Notes: generated from the letters alone by a model not told the origin. 48,974 bases of DNA from an uncultured Bacilli bacterium (GCA_947626695.1 CANQTE010000005.1:1-48974), one strand, 5' to 3'; positions 19,834 through 30,063 are shown, numbered from the stretch's first letter. Numbers and translations: made by a program.

Positions 19834-21573
19834 TTGCAAAATTTAGAGATTGATAATATTCGCAAGAATGCAAATATTGTTGATATAATATCGGGGTATG
19901 TTGATTTAACTATTAAAGGAAAAAATTATTTTGGTGTTTGTCCTTTTCATTCTGACCATTCACCGAGTATGTCTGTTAGCCCTGAAAGACAAATATATAA
20001 ATGTTTTTCATGCGGGGCAACAGGAAATGTCTTTACCTTTGTAAAAGATATTGAAAATGTAAGTTTTATGGAAGCTGTTAAAATTGTCGCGGAGAAAACG
20101 CACCAAAACTTTACAGGATACATAAAACAAAAAAGTCCCCCTAAACTAAGTACACCTTATGAAATAATGAATTTAGCTTTAAAATTTTATCAAAATAATT
20201 TAAATACTGAAAAAGGAATTATGGCTAAAGAATATTTAAAAACAAGAAATTTAAATGAAAGTGTTATAGAAGATTTTAATTTAGGACTAGCTCTTGGAAA
20301 TGAATATTCTTTAAATAAATTATTATTAAATAAACAGTATAAATTAGATACTTTAATTAATTTAGGCTTAGTATATCAAAATAATAAAGAAATAAGTGAT
20401 ACTTTTAAATATAGAATAATTTTTCCTATTCATGATTTAGAAGGAAATCCTGTTGGGTTTACAGGAAGAATATATGAAAATAATGGCCAAGCTAAATATA
20501 TTAATTCTAAAGAAAGTTCAATATTTAAAAAGGGAAATATTTTATTTAATTATCACAGGGCAATCCCGGAGATTAGGCAAAAAAAAGAAGTAATAATAGT
20601 TGAAGGTAATATGGACGCGATTAGATTATATTCAAATGGAGTAAAAAATGTTGTTGCTCTAATGGGTACTAGTTTAACTAAAGAACAAGTAAATATAATA
20701 AAAAATATGCGTTCTAAAATAATATTAATGTTAGATAATGATAATGCTGGAGAACTTGCAACCTATAATAATGGTAATATTTTAGAAAAAGAGGGAATAA
20801 CACCTTTTGTTGTTCGTTTAAGTAATGAAAAAGACCCTGATGAATATATTATTAAAAATGGAATAGAAGCTATAATTAATAATATTAAAAAACCAGTAAC
20901 TTTCTTAGATTTTAAACTAAATTATTTAAAAAAAGATAAAGATTTAAATAATACAGTAGATTTAGCTAGTTATATAAAAGAAAGTATTGCTAGTTTAAAA
21001 TATATAAATGATGATTTAATTAAAAAAATAACTATAAAAAAGATAAGTGATACTTATAATGTTCCTCTTGATTTATTAGAGCAAGAGTTAAATAAACTAC
21101 AAAATTTAAATATAAATAGTGAAAAAAAAGAAAAAACACTAGACAAACAAAAGATTTCTAAGTATGATATGTCCTGTATAAATATTATTTATTTTATGCT
21201 TAATGAGGGTGTATATATTGAGAAATTTAAAAAAGAGTTAGGATATTTTAGAATAAAAAAATATCGAGATTTAGCTAATGAAATAATATATTATTATGAT
21301 TTATATAAAAATATATCTCTTGCTAATTTTATTACTTATGCAGAAGAAAAAGATATTTATGATGATTTGATGGATATTTTAAAGAAAGTTAAATTAGAAG
21401 ATATGAATATAAATATTTTTGAAGAAAGTATAAATAATGCTTTAATTGAAGGACAAAAAATAGAGATTAAAGAATTAAAAACTAAAATAAATGAAGTATT
21501 AGATGAAAATGAAAAATTAAAGTTAGCTAATAAATTAATTGAATTAAAAAAAGGATGTGTAGGAAATGGATAA
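19834..21573 (+). CDS. dnaG: DNA primase
   Basis: [66 protein letters not shown]. Confidence 0.97.
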   Translation: MQNLEIDNIRKNANIVDIISGYVDLTIKGKNYFGVCPFHSDHSPSMSVSPERQIYKCFSCGATGNVFTFVKDIENVSFMEAVKIVAEKTHQNFTGYIKQKSPPKLSTPYEIMNLALKFYQNNLNTEKGIMAKEYLKTRNLNESVIEDFNLGLALGNEYSLNKLLLNKQYKLDTLINLGLVYQNNKEISDTFKYRIIFPIHDLEGNPVGFTGRIYENNGQAKYINSKESSIFKKGNILFNYHRAIPEIRQKKEVIIVEGNMDAIRLYSNGVKNVVALMGTSLTKEQVNIIKNMRSKIILMLDNDNAGELATYNNGNILEKEGITPFVVRLSNEKDPDEYIIKNGIEAIINNIKKPVTFLDFKLNYLKKDKDLNNTVDLASYIKESIASLKYINDDLIKKITIKKISDTYNVPLDLLEQELNKLQNLNINSEKKEKTLDKQKISKYDMSCINIIYFMLNEGVYIEKFKKELGYFRIKKYRDLANEIIYYYDLYKNISLANFITYAEEKDIYDDLMDILKKVKLEDMNINIFEESINNALIEGQKIEIKELKTKINEVLDENEKLKLANKLIELKKGCVGNG

Positions 21574-22705
21574 AAATAAAAAAGAAAATAATGGGGTAAC
21601 AAAAATAGAAGAGATTAAATCATTAGAAGAAAGAATTGCCGAGTTAGTAGCACTTGGAAAAGAAAAAAAATATATTACATTTGAGCAACTTGCAGATTCT
21701 CTAAAAGGACTTGATATAGATAATGATTCTTTAGATGAAATATATAACACTTTAATGGAAAATGAAATACAAGTTCTAGCTGATGAAGATGGAATTCCCG
21801 GAGAAGATGGTATTCCTAAAGTATTAGAAGAAGAACCTATTTTACTTGATGATGCCGAACTTACTAAAGATATTAATATTAATGACCCAGTTCGTATGTA
21901 TTTAAAAGAAATAGGGCGTATTAGCTTACTTTCTCCAGAAGAAGAGTTAACTTTAAGTGAACAAGTTGCCAGTGGTGATGAAATAGCTAAAAGAAAACTT
22001 GCAGAATCAAATCTTCGTTTAGTAGTAAGTATAGCTAAACGTTATGTTGGTCGTGGTTTATTATTCTTAGATTTAATTCAAGAGGGTAATATTGGGCTCA
22101 TGAAAGCAGTTGATAAATTTGATAGTGATAAAGGTTATAAATTCTCTACATATGCGACATGGTGGATTAGACAAGCTATAACAAGAGCCCTTGCTGACCA
22201 AGCAAGAACAATACGTGTTCCAGTTCATATGGTTGAAACTATTAATAAAATGAGTAGAATTCAAAGACAATTAACTCTAGAATTAAATAGAGAGCCATCA
22301 GAAGAAGAATTAGCTAAAAAAATGGGTATTAGTCTCGATAAAGTAAGAGAAGTAATTAAAATAAGTCAAGAACCTGTATCTTTAGAAACACCAATTGGGG
22401 AAGAAGATGATTCTCACTTAGGAGATTTTATTAAAGATGAATCTAGTATGTCTCCAGAAGAATATGCGACAAATGAAATTTTAAAAGAGGAAATAAGAAG
22501 TGTTTTAATGACTTTACAGGTTAGAGAACAAGAAGTCTTAGAATTAAGATTTGGCCTAGTAGATGGAACTTGCCATACTCTTGAAGAAGTAGGTAAAAAA
22601 TTTAATGTTACAAGAGAAAGAATAAGACAAATAGAAGCAAAGGCTTTAAGAAAACTTCGTCACCCATCACGGGCTAAAAAATTAAGGGATTTCTTATCTG
22701 ATTAA
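21566..22705 (+). CDS. rpoD: RNA polymerase primary sigma factor
   Basis: [62 protein letters not shown]. Confidence 0.98.
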   Translation: MDKNKKENNGVTKIEEIKSLEERIAELVALGKEKKYITFEQLADSLKGLDIDNDSLDEIYNTLMENEIQVLADEDGIPGEDGIPKVLEEEPILLDDAELTKDININDPVRMYLKEIGRISLLSPEEELTLSEQVASGDEIAKRKLAESNLRLVVSIAKRYVGRGLLFLDLIQEGNIGLMKAVDKFDSDKGYKFSTYATWWIRQAITRALADQARTIRVPVHMVETINKMSRIQRQLTLELNREPSEEELAKKMGISLDKVREVIKISQEPVSLETPIGEEDDSHLGDFIKDESSMSPEEYATNEILKEEIRSVLMTLQVREQEVLELRFGLVDGTCHTLEEVGKKFNVTRERIRQIEAKALRKLRHPSRAKKLRDFLSD

Positions 22706-22706
22706 T

Positions 22707-23333
22707 ATGTTAAATCTAAAACTTAAAACTATTGCAAGCTTAATAAATAAAAATGATACTGTAATAGATGTTGCCTGTGACCATGCTTATTTAGCAATTT
22801 ATTTAAAAAAAAATAATTTATGTAAAGAAGTATATGCATCAGATATAAGTGAAAATGCAATAAAAAATGCGAATAAAAATATAGAAAATGCTCATTTAAA
22901 AATTAAAACTTTTATTACTAATGGCTTAAGCTCTGTTCCATCTAATATTGATACAGTAGTAATCGCTGGGGTAGGGGCAAGTACTATTTTAGATATTGTA
23001 AAAAATTCTTTATTAGATATTAAAACATATATTATAAGTAGCAATAATAATAATTATTTATTAAGAAGTAATATGGCTAAATTAGGATATTATAATAACT
23101 TCGAGGTAGTTATTAAAGATAATAATAAATATTATCCTATTATAAAATTTATTAAAAGTAATAAAAAAGATAATAAATTCTTATTAAAATATGGTAAAAG
23201 TAATAATATAGATTATTATAATTATTTATTAAAAAAAGAAGAAGCTATAATTACTAAATTACCAGATAATTTAAAAATAAAACATCAAAAAGAGATTAAT
23301 AATTTAAAAAAGATTATTAAAGAAAGAACTTAA
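22707..23333 (+). CDS. trmK: tRNA (adenine22-N1)-methyltransferase
   Basis: LKTIASLINKNDTVIDVACDHAYLAIYL; position after rpoD as in Bacillus. Confidence 0.9.
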   Translation: MLNLKLKTIASLINKNDTVIDVACDHAYLAIYLKKNNLCKEVYASDISENAIKNANKNIENAHLKIKTFITNGLSSVPSNIDTVVIAGVGASTILDIVKNSLLDIKTYIISSNNNNYLLRSNMAKLGYYNNFEVVIKDNNKYYPIIKFIKSNKKDNKFLLKYGKSNNIDYYNYLLKKEEAIITKLPDNLKIKHQKEINNLKKIIKERT

Positions 23334-23583
23334 GAGTATTACTATTACTTGTTATGAGTTCTTTTTTATTTTCAGTTTGTATTTTATTGTTAGTAATATT
23401 TTCTACCTTAGGTTTAGCCTTTAAACTTGAAAGACTAGACATAATCATTTTAGCATTCTTAACCATTGGTTTAACTTCACTATATAAAGGTATAACTTGT
23501 TTTGCAATATTTAAAGTTTTAGATAACCCACTTATAACTTTACTTAAAGTAATGCCAGAACTAGGATATGCCCCAAACATAAT
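23317..23583 (-). CDS. YqfQ/VrrA-like small protein
   Basis: MFGAYPSSGITLSKVISGLSKTLNIAKQVIPLYSEVKPMVKNAKMI; SD AGGTGA; trmK neighbourhood. Confidence 0.65.
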   Translation of the reverse strand: MMFGAYPSSGITLSKVISGLSKTLNIAKQVIPLYSEVKPMVKNAKMIMSSLSSLKAKPKVENITNNKIQTENKKELITSNSNTLKFFL

Positions 23584-23636
23584 TATCACCTATTATATTA
23601 TATGTTAATTTAAATATTTATGTATGCTAATAATTA

Positions 23637-24078
23637 TTATTTAAAAACTTTTGGATTATCAGTTCTACCAAGTAAATAGTCAGCAGAAATGTTATATTTA
23701 CTACATATAGTATATAAAAATGGAGTTGCTATTAAGCGATTTCCGTTTTCATAATTATTGATAACTTGGTGAACTGTATTTAAAACTTGGGCAAGCTTTG
23801 CTTGAGTTAAATTATGTTCTTTTCTAAATTCTTTTAAGCGACTTCCAATTTTTTTCCTGTCTATTTCTTTTTTCATATCGCGATAGTGCATATTTTCAGT
23901 AAAGTCAAAAATATAATTTAGAGAGACGTCAAAATAATTGCATAAACTAATTAAATGTTTTAAAGGTATAGTATCATTTTCTAGTTCATAATGACTATAA
24001 GCTTTATTGTTTATTTTAATTATTTTTGCAATATCTATCTGAGTTAAATCTATTCTTTCTCGAACTGCTTTTATTTTT
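23637..24078 (-). pseudogene. Double-HTH XRE regulator, 5' frameshifted (ORF track keeps only 23637-23891)
   Basis: Frame reads KIKAVRERIDLTQIDIAKIIKINNKAYSHYELENDTIPLKHLISLCNYFDVSLNYIF.. into the called ORF, with TGA before it; removing one A after GTG restores the frame. Confidence 0.65.
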
Positions 24079-24087
24079 CACAATAAT

Positions 24088-24552
24088 TCATTTAAAGTTC
24101 TCTTTTTTTAAAGGGCTTTTGTCTATTCTGCCAAGAAGATAATCGGCACTTATATTAAATTTACTGCATATAGCATATAAAAATGGAGTACCTATAAGAC
24201 TTTTGCCTTTTTCATATATAGACCATGTTGGTTGGTCAATATTTAAAAATTTTGCTAGTTCTACTTGAGTTAAATTTTTTTCTTTTCTAAATTCTTTTAA
24301 TTTTTTACCAATTATTTTTAAGTCTATTTCTTTATTAATATTTTTATATTGTTTTAAATCATTAAAACTAAAAACATAATCTAAAGAAATATCTAAAATA
24401 TTACATACTTTTATTAAATGTTTAAGAGGAATTATATCCATTTCATTTTCAAATCGGCAATAACCTGATTTTGTAATTTCAAGAGCTTTAGCTATATCTA
24501 CCTGGGTTATTCCAATTCTTGTTCTTGTTTGTTTTAATCTTTCGTATAACAT
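24088..24552 (-). CDS. XRE-family regulator with two HTH domains
   Basis: RIGITQVDIAKALEITKSGYCRFE and EFRKEKNLTQVELAKFLNIDQPTWSIYE..SADYLLGR. Confidence 0.9.
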   Translation of the reverse strand: MLYERLKQTRTRIGITQVDIAKALEITKSGYCRFENEMDIIPLKHLIKVCNILDISLDYVFSFNDLKQYKNINKEIDLKIIGKKLKEFRKEKNLTQVELAKFLNIDQPTWSIYEKGKSLIGTPFLYAICSKFNISADYLLGRIDKSPLKKENFK

Positions 24553-24626
24553 ATTTATCACCTAAAGGAATTTTCCCATAAAAAATACATATTATAACCA
24601 AAAGTTGAGAAATATCTATATTTTGC

Positions 24627-24655
24627 TTGACATTTTTTTCTTGCATAGTTATAAT
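24627..24655 (+). promoter_or_regulatory. Perfect consensus sigma-A promoter TTGACA-17-TATAAT
   Basis: -35 at 24627-24632, -10 at 24650-24655. Confidence 0.9.
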
Positions 24656-24666
24656 TTTAATATAAG

Positions 24667-24680
24667 TTAGAAATTTCTAA
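24667..24680. promoter_or_regulatory. Palindrome TTAGAAATTTCTAA at the predicted transcription start; possible operator
   Basis: 14-bp perfect palindrome just downstream of the -10. Confidence 0.5.
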
Positions 24681-24709
24681 TATTATTGATAATTAGAAAG
24701 AAGGAAGAA

Positions 24710-26026
24710 ATGAAAATAGAAAAGTTAAGTAAAGGAAAATTTATTAAAACTAGTATTATAGTTTTAGTAGTTGTAAGTATATTTGGAGTTATATTTATAA
24801 ATAAAAGTAAAGCAAAGTATAGAGTAACACAAAGTATACAAGTAGTGAGTGGTGAGGTTAATTATAAAGTGCCTGATTTAAATGTTTTAGCACTTTATAA
24901 ACAGAAAAATAAAGGTGATACTAGTGATGGAAATTACGAAAGTATTACTGATGTACCAAGCGGAAACTACGTAGTTAATACTGATAAAAGTTATTGTACC
25001 ATTGTTGGAGATGATGCACAACTTAAAGATATACCTATGAAATATGAAGATAATAAAGTTTATATTGGTATAAAAAGAAAAGGCACTAAATGTTATGTGT
25101 ATTTAGATATAGACCCTGGTACGTCAGGAATGGATTTATTAGCAAAATATACTTTAAATGGTATAAGTGACGGATGCCTTGCTTATGAAGATGCTCCAAT
25201 AACTGGTATACAATCTTCAAAAAGTTTATTCTGTAAAGGAAAAGACGATTTTGGAGATACATATTATTTTAGAGGTGCAGTAACAAATAATTGGGTTAAA
25301 ATTGGAAACTTCTATTGGAGAATAATAAGATTTAATGGTAATGGTAGTATAAGATTAATATATTCTGGAGATGGTAATGCTGAAACAATTGGAGCAAGTA
25401 CTCAAACAAAAACATTAACATATAATTCACAATGGAATAGCACACAATATCTTAAGTATGTATATGGAAGTACAGATAGTACTATAAAAGCTGATTTGGA
25501 TAGTTGGTATGATGACAATTTAAAAAGTTCTTATGGAAGTTTGATGGATGGAGAAGCAGGTTTCTGTAATGATGCTGATAGTGGGTCAACTTCTAATGAT
25601 TATCAATATTTTAAGCCATATGATAGAATATATGGTTATACTAAAACAGCAACATTGAAATGTGGAACACCAACAACTAATTTATTTACAACAAGTGGAG
25701 GTACAAAAGGCAATCAAAAATTAGCAAATCCAATAGGTTTAATTACAGTTGACGAAGTAAGTTTTGCTGGAGGGTTTGGAGGTTTGAATAATAATGGTTA
25801 TTATTTATATACTGGTCAAGCATACTGGACTATGTCTCCCTGTTCATTTCATAGTAGTTACGGTGCGAATGTGTTCGTTGTTGATAACAATGGTTACCTA
25901 AACATCAACCACTATGTGGGCTTTCCAGTTGGTGTTAGGCCTGTCATAAATCTTAAAGCTAATACTACATTTAAAGAAGGTGGAGATGGTACAAAAGAGC
26001 ATCCATACGAAGTATCTGTTCAATGA
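24710..26026 (+). CDS. Membrane-anchored surface protein with C-type-lectin-like/DUF6273-like C-terminal region
   Basis: N-terminal TM; NNWVKIGNFYWRIIRFNGNGSIRLIYSG; YWTMSP..VFVVDNNGYLNINHYVGFPVGVRPVINLK. Confidence 0.65.
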   Translation: MKIEKLSKGKFIKTSIIVLVVVSIFGVIFINKSKAKYRVTQSIQVVSGEVNYKVPDLNVLALYKQKNKGDTSDGNYESITDVPSGNYVVNTDKSYCTIVGDDAQLKDIPMKYEDNKVYIGIKRKGTKCYVYLDIDPGTSGMDLLAKYTLNGISDGCLAYEDAPITGIQSSKSLFCKGKDDFGDTYYFRGAVTNNWVKIGNFYWRIIRFNGNGSIRLIYSGDGNAETIGASTQTKTLTYNSQWNSTQYLKYVYGSTDSTIKADLDSWYDDNLKSSYGSLMDGEAGFCNDADSGSTSNDYQYFKPYDRIYGYTKTATLKCGTPTTNLFTTSGGTKGNQKLANPIGLITVDEVSFAGGFGGLNNNGYYLYTGQAYWTMSPCSFHSSYGANVFVVDNNGYLNINHYVGFPVGVRPVINLKANTTFKEGGDGTKEHPYEVSVQ

Positions 26027-26096
26027 TATTATCTGTTCAAAAAAGAGAAATGTCTTATAAATAAAGGCATTCTCTTTTAATTTAAACAGATAATAT
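26026..26096 (+). terminator. Long composite hairpin downstream of the surface gene
   Basis: ATATTATCTGTT 26026-26037 / AACAGATAATAT 26085-26096, nested AAAAGAG/CTCTTTT. Confidence 0.65.
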
Positions 26097-26113
26097 GAAG
26101 TTGTAATTTAACT

Positions 26114-26175
26114 TGCTTAAGTAGCTCTAATTTATACTTAAGCATATATAAGATGGATACTCTTCCATCTTTTTA
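26114..26175 (+). terminator. Second copy of the two-hairpin 3' UTR
   Basis: TGCTTAAGT 26114-26122 / ACTTAAGCA 26136-26144; AGATGGA 26151-26157 / TCCATCT 26164-26170; T tract. Confidence 0.75.
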
Positions 26176-26242
26176 ATATTTTATTAAAATATAACTTGCT
26201 ATCTAAATATTAAATGCGTATAATTAAATAGTAGGTGAACAT

Positions 26243-26704
26243 ATGAAAAAAGGTTTTGCTTTATTAGAAACTATTGTAGTTATAACTTTTGTATCTGTTT
26301 CTTTATTACTTTTATATGGACCATTTTCTAATATGATTAATAATAGTAAAAAAAATATATTATATGATGATGTATCTAATATATATAAAACTTATTATGT
26401 TAAAGAATATTTAAACTTAGATAAATTTAAGACAAATATAAATGATATTAAAGAAATAGATTGTAATTTATTTAATTTAGATGGTTGTAATACTTTAAAA
26501 AAAGAATTTAATATTAATAAGATGTATATTGCTTTATATGATTTAAAAACTTATGATAATAGTTTATATTCTAGTAATTTTAATAATTATATAAAAGGCT
26601 TATCTAATAAAGGAAACTATAAATATCGTTTTATTATAGAGTTTAATAATAATGATACATATTCTTATTCTTCTCTTGGGTTAAGTGGTGGTAAAAATGA
26701 CTAA
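26243..26704 (+). CDS. Type IV pilin-like / pseudopilin protein
   Basis: MKKG|FALLETIVVITFVSVSLLLL, Glu at +5. Confidence 0.85.
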   Translation: MKKGFALLETIVVITFVSVSLLLLYGPFSNMINNSKKNILYDDVSNIYKTYYVKEYLNLDKFKTNINDIKEIDCNLFNLDGCNTLKKEFNINKMYIALYDLKTYDNSLYSSNFNNYIKGLSNKGNYKYRFIIEFNNNDTYSYSSLGLSGGKND

Positions 26705-27212
26705 AAAGGGAATAACAATACTAGAAATGTTAATTAGTATATCTTTAGTATCAGTGGTTATACTTATGTTTTTTAAAGTAGTATTAAATTTAGATAATAT
26801 TAATAATAATAAAGAATATGCAAGTAATGATGAGATAGCAAGAACTACAATTATTAAAGAAATAGAAAATGATTTTTTAAACTTGCATTTAAATAATTTA
26901 AGTTTAAATAAAGAAAATAATAGTACTACTATTACTTTTAAATATGATAATACTGTGAAAGATTTAATTATTAAAGAAAAAGAATTAATATATGACAATA
27001 AAGTATATAAATTAAATAGTAATAATGCTACATATGATATATGTCCTTTATATAAATATACAGAAATAGATAAAGATTATTATTTAATTAGTATAAATAT
27101 TTTAGTTTTAATAGATAATAAGAATACAACTATAAATGATGATATAACTCTTAATTATATAGGCTTAATTAAAAATAATAACTATCCTAAAAATTATACT
27201 TGTTCTAAATAA
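26697..27212 (+). CDS. Type IV pilin-like / pseudopilin protein (ComGF/GspJ-like)
   Basis: MTKKG|ITILEMLISISLVSVVILMF, Glu at +5. Confidence 0.85.
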   Translation: MTKKGITILEMLISISLVSVVILMFFKVVLNLDNINNNKEYASNDEIARTTIIKEIENDFLNLHLNNLSLNKENNSTTITFKYDNTVKDLIIKEKELIYDNKVYKLNSNNATYDICPLYKYTEIDKDYYLISINILVLIDNKNTTINDDITLNYIGLIKNNNYPKNYTCSK

Positions 27213-28113
27213 TAATTATTAATAAAATACTTATTAGAGTTTGTAATATTCTTCCCTTTAAAAAATATTTATAATTAATATTAGTATCTTCTAAGATACT
27301 TTTTACTTGGGTATTAATACTTAAACCCCCAAAAGATATAATACTAACGGCCATTATTTCTTTTAATTTTAAAGAGATATTTAGACTATTTAATAAGTTT
27401 AAGCCTTTAGTTATTTCTATAAAACCAGAAATTATGACTTTTAAAGTATTATTTAAAGGAAGAATACTATTTATAATATAAATAATAAGCATATAAAAAG
27501 TAATAGTTCCAAGAATCATAAGTAAAGTACTCATACTTTTATTTATACTCTTAATTAAAGCACTACTAATACTTGTATTTTTAATATATATATTATTATT
27601 ACTGATTTTAGGAGCTTTATTTCTTATTATAATACCAATAATAATATTACTTATATAATGAATTAAAATTATTTTTAAAAGAGTATGAGTATTAAAACTT
27701 AAAGAAAGCATTAAAGTTAAGAATAAGGGATTAGAAAAATAGGTGAACATAAGATAATGATTAGCTTCTTCTACTGTTATTTTTTTATCTAAATACATGT
27801 TTTTTATGATATAAGCACTTGAGGGAGTACCACTTATAAGGCTCATAATAAGTATAAATGCAAGAATACCACTTGTTTTGAATATTTTTTTAAATAAATT
27901 GTTAAATAATTTATAAAAGTAAAAAGGGATATTTTCATTTATTAATAAATCGTTTATAATAAACATGGGAAATAAAGAGACAAATACTCTAGTTAGAAAT
28001 AAATTTAAAGCATCAAGAATAACTAAACTTACTTCTTTATTATTTTTAAAAATAATGTATATAAGTGTAAATAAACATAAACAAAAAGTAAAATTAAGTA
28101 TTTTTTCTTTCAT
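27205..28113 (-). CDS. YlbJ-like (nucleoside recognition/sporulation) membrane protein
   Basis: LFPMFIINDLL..SGTPSSAYIIKNMYLDKKITVEEANHYLMFTYFSNPLFL; next to ylbL-like gene. Confidence 0.75.
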   Translation of the reverse strand: MKEKILNFTFCLCLFTLIYIIFKNNKEVSLVILDALNLFLTRVFVSLFPMFIINDLLINENIPFYFYKLFNNLFKKIFKTSGILAFILIMSLISGTPSSAYIIKNMYLDKKITVEEANHYLMFTYFSNPLFLTLMLSLSFNTHTLLKIILIHYISNIIIGIIIRNKAPKISNNNIYIKNTSISSALIKSINKSMSTLLMILGTITFYMLIIYIINSILPLNNTLKVIISGFIEITKGLNLLNSLNISLKLKEIMAVSIISFGGLSINTQVKSILEDTNINYKYFLKGRILQTLISILLIIII

Positions 28114-28145
28114 ATTTGCCTCAATTTCATGATATAATTTAATAG

Positions 28146-29162
28146 GTGATTATTATGTTTAATAAACTATATGTTAAAACTAAAGATTTTATTAAAGAAA
28201 ACTATAAAAGTTTAATTGTAATTATGATAATTTTCTTATTATTTATGATTAAACTTCCATATGCGATATATACACCAGGTGGAGCAGTTAATTTAAATAA
28301 GAGAATAGAAATAGAAAATGGTGAAGAAGTAAAGGGCTCATTTAATATGGCTTATGTTTCTATGGTTAGAGGTTCTATTCCTTTTCTACTTTTATCTAAA
28401 GTTATTCCCGATTGGGATATTGTAAAAGCAGAAGATTTAACAATTGAAGGGGAAAACATGACTGAGATGATGGCAAGAGAAAAGATTTATTTAGAGGAAT
28501 CTATTGATAACGCGGTTCTTAATGCTTATAAAAAAGCAAATAAAGAGCTAAAAATTAAAAAAACTAATAATAATATTATTTATATAACAAGTGATGCTAA
28601 AACTAATCTTAAAGTAGGGGATAATATTATAAGTATTAATGATACTAAAATAAATAGTATTTCCGATTTACAAGATTATGTTTCTAAATTAGAGGAAAAA
28701 GAAAAAGTTACATTAAAAGTATTAAGAGATGGTAAAGAAAAAGAAGCATATGCAACAGTATATAAGACAAGTGATGGCTTAAAACTTGGTATTAGCTTTA
28801 TAAATACTTATGAATATGAAACAAATCCTAAAGTTAAAATAACATCTAAATCATCAGAAATGGGGAGCAGTGGAGGTTTAATGATGAGCCTTACTATCTA
28901 TAATGGTTTAGTAAAAGAAGATATAACACATGGTAAAAAAATTGTCGGAACAGGAACTATTGATATTGATGGTAATGTAGGAGAAATTGGAGGAGTTAAA
29001 TATAAATTAATCGGAGCAGTTAAAAAGGGAGCAGAAGTATTTATTTGTCCCGAAGAAAATTATGAAGAGGCGAAAAAAATAAAGAAAGAAAAGAATTATA
29101 AAATAAAGATAATAAGTGCTAAAACTTTTGATGAAGTATTAAGTAAACTAAAGGATATTTAA
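28146..29162 (+). CDS. PDZ/Lon-like serine protease YlbL/SepM
   Basis: PYAIYTPGGAVNL; PDZ; SSEMGSSGGLMMSL..GGVKYKLIGAVKKGA (Ser/Lys dyad). Confidence 0.92.
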   Translation: MIIMFNKLYVKTKDFIKENYKSLIVIMIIFLLFMIKLPYAIYTPGGAVNLNKRIEIENGEEVKGSFNMAYVSMVRGSIPFLLLSKVIPDWDIVKAEDLTIEGENMTEMMAREKIYLEESIDNAVLNAYKKANKELKIKKTNNNIIYITSDAKTNLKVGDNIISINDTKINSISDLQDYVSKLEEKEKVTLKVLRDGKEKEAYATVYKTSDGLKLGISFINTYEYETNPKVKITSKSSEMGSSGGLMMSLTIYNGLVKEDITHGKKIVGTGTIDIDGNVGEIGGVKYKLIGAVKKGAEVFICPEENYEEAKKIKKEKNYKIKIISAKTFDEVLSKLKDI

Positions 29163-29197
29163 TTTATATTCTTTTTTTTAAGATAAATTTTTAGTAT

Positions 29198-29221
29198 CAA
29201 AAAAGAACTTTTTATAAGTTC
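29198..29221 (-). terminator. Terminator for the minus-strand tRNA pair
   Basis: Minus strand reads GAACTT-ATAAA-AAGTTC-TTTTTT. Confidence 0.7.
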
Positions 29222-29289
29222 CTGAGTAAGTATTTTTTAATGTTTATAACTTTTTAAAGTGATTATATTAAATTAAACAATATTCTAAT

Positions 29290-29374
29290 TGGTGCGCGTG
29301 AAGGGACTTGAACCCCCATGGAATTAACCGCTAGATCCTAAGTCTAGTGCGTCTACCAATTCCGCCACACACGC
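29290..29374 (-). tRNA. tRNA-Leu (TAG), CCA encoded
   Basis: GCGTGTG/CACGCGC acceptor, anticodon loop CTTAGGA, long variable arm. Confidence 0.93.
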
Positions 29375-29381
29375 ATAAAAA

Positions 29382-29458
29382 TGGTGGACCTCGTAGGACT
29401 CGAACCTACGACCGCCCGGTTATGAGCCGGATGCTCTAACCAACTGAGCTAGAGGTCC
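29382..29458 (-). tRNA. tRNA with CAT anticodon, likely tRNA-Ile2 (lysidine type) rather than tRNA-Met
   Basis: GGACCTCTAGCTCAGTTGGTTAGAGCA..CTCATAA..; resembles Bacillota Ile2-CAT. Confidence 0.85.
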
Positions 29459-29592
29459 ATTTCTTTTTGCATTAACAATATAACATTTTATATAATTAAA
29501 GTCAAGAGATTTTATTATTTTATTATTTTTTACTTTCCATTTGTCAATGAATACATTTTGTGCTATACTTACAATATAAGGAGTGATTATAA

Positions 29593-30063
29593 ATGGAAAG
29601 TAAATACTATTTAGCAGTTGAAATAAATCCCAATAATTATTTTCCAATTAATTTAAAAGATTTAAGTTTAGCTAATTATGATATTAATTATGATTTAGAA
29701 AGTATAGATAACTTCACGGTAAAATATAGTATAAATGAAATAAAGGAAGCAATAAATAAAGCAAATATTTTATCTGTTAATGATACTATGCCACTTGTTG
29801 TTATATATTATGAAAAAAATGTTGTGAGAAAAACTGATGTTTTAACAAAAGAATATATATATGATATGACACAGTTTATAAAAACAAATTTTAATAATAA
29901 AGACTTTATTAATAAGATATATAATTTTTTAAATAATAAACTAAAAGTAGAAGATTCTAATTTAAAAAAGCCTACTGATTATTTAGAATATATTAAAACA
30001 ATTAATAATTTACCTTATAATATTAAAAGAAAGTTGTATTTTTATTTATATGGAATGTTATGA
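29593..30063 (+). CDS. Hypothetical protein
   Basis: 156-aa ORF with SD, 4-nt-scale overlap with xer gene. Confidence 0.6.
   Translation: MESKYYLAVEINPNNYFPINLKDLSLANYDINYDLESIDNFTVKYSINEIKEAINKANILSVNDTMPLVVIYYEKNVVRKTDVLTKEYIYDMTQFIKTNFNNKDFINKIYNFLNNKLKVEDSNLKKPTDYLEYIKTINNLPYNIKRKLYFYLYGML

Noticed and set aside
23354-23608. 84-aa + strand ORF
   Set aside because: Antisense to the better-supported YqfQ/VrrA-like gene, which has an SD and family resemblance
29420-29647. 75-aa minus-strand ORF ending GPLAQLVRASGS
   Set aside because: Overlaps tRNA-Ile2(CAT) and the + strand gene at 29593; a classic tRNA-antisense spurious ORF
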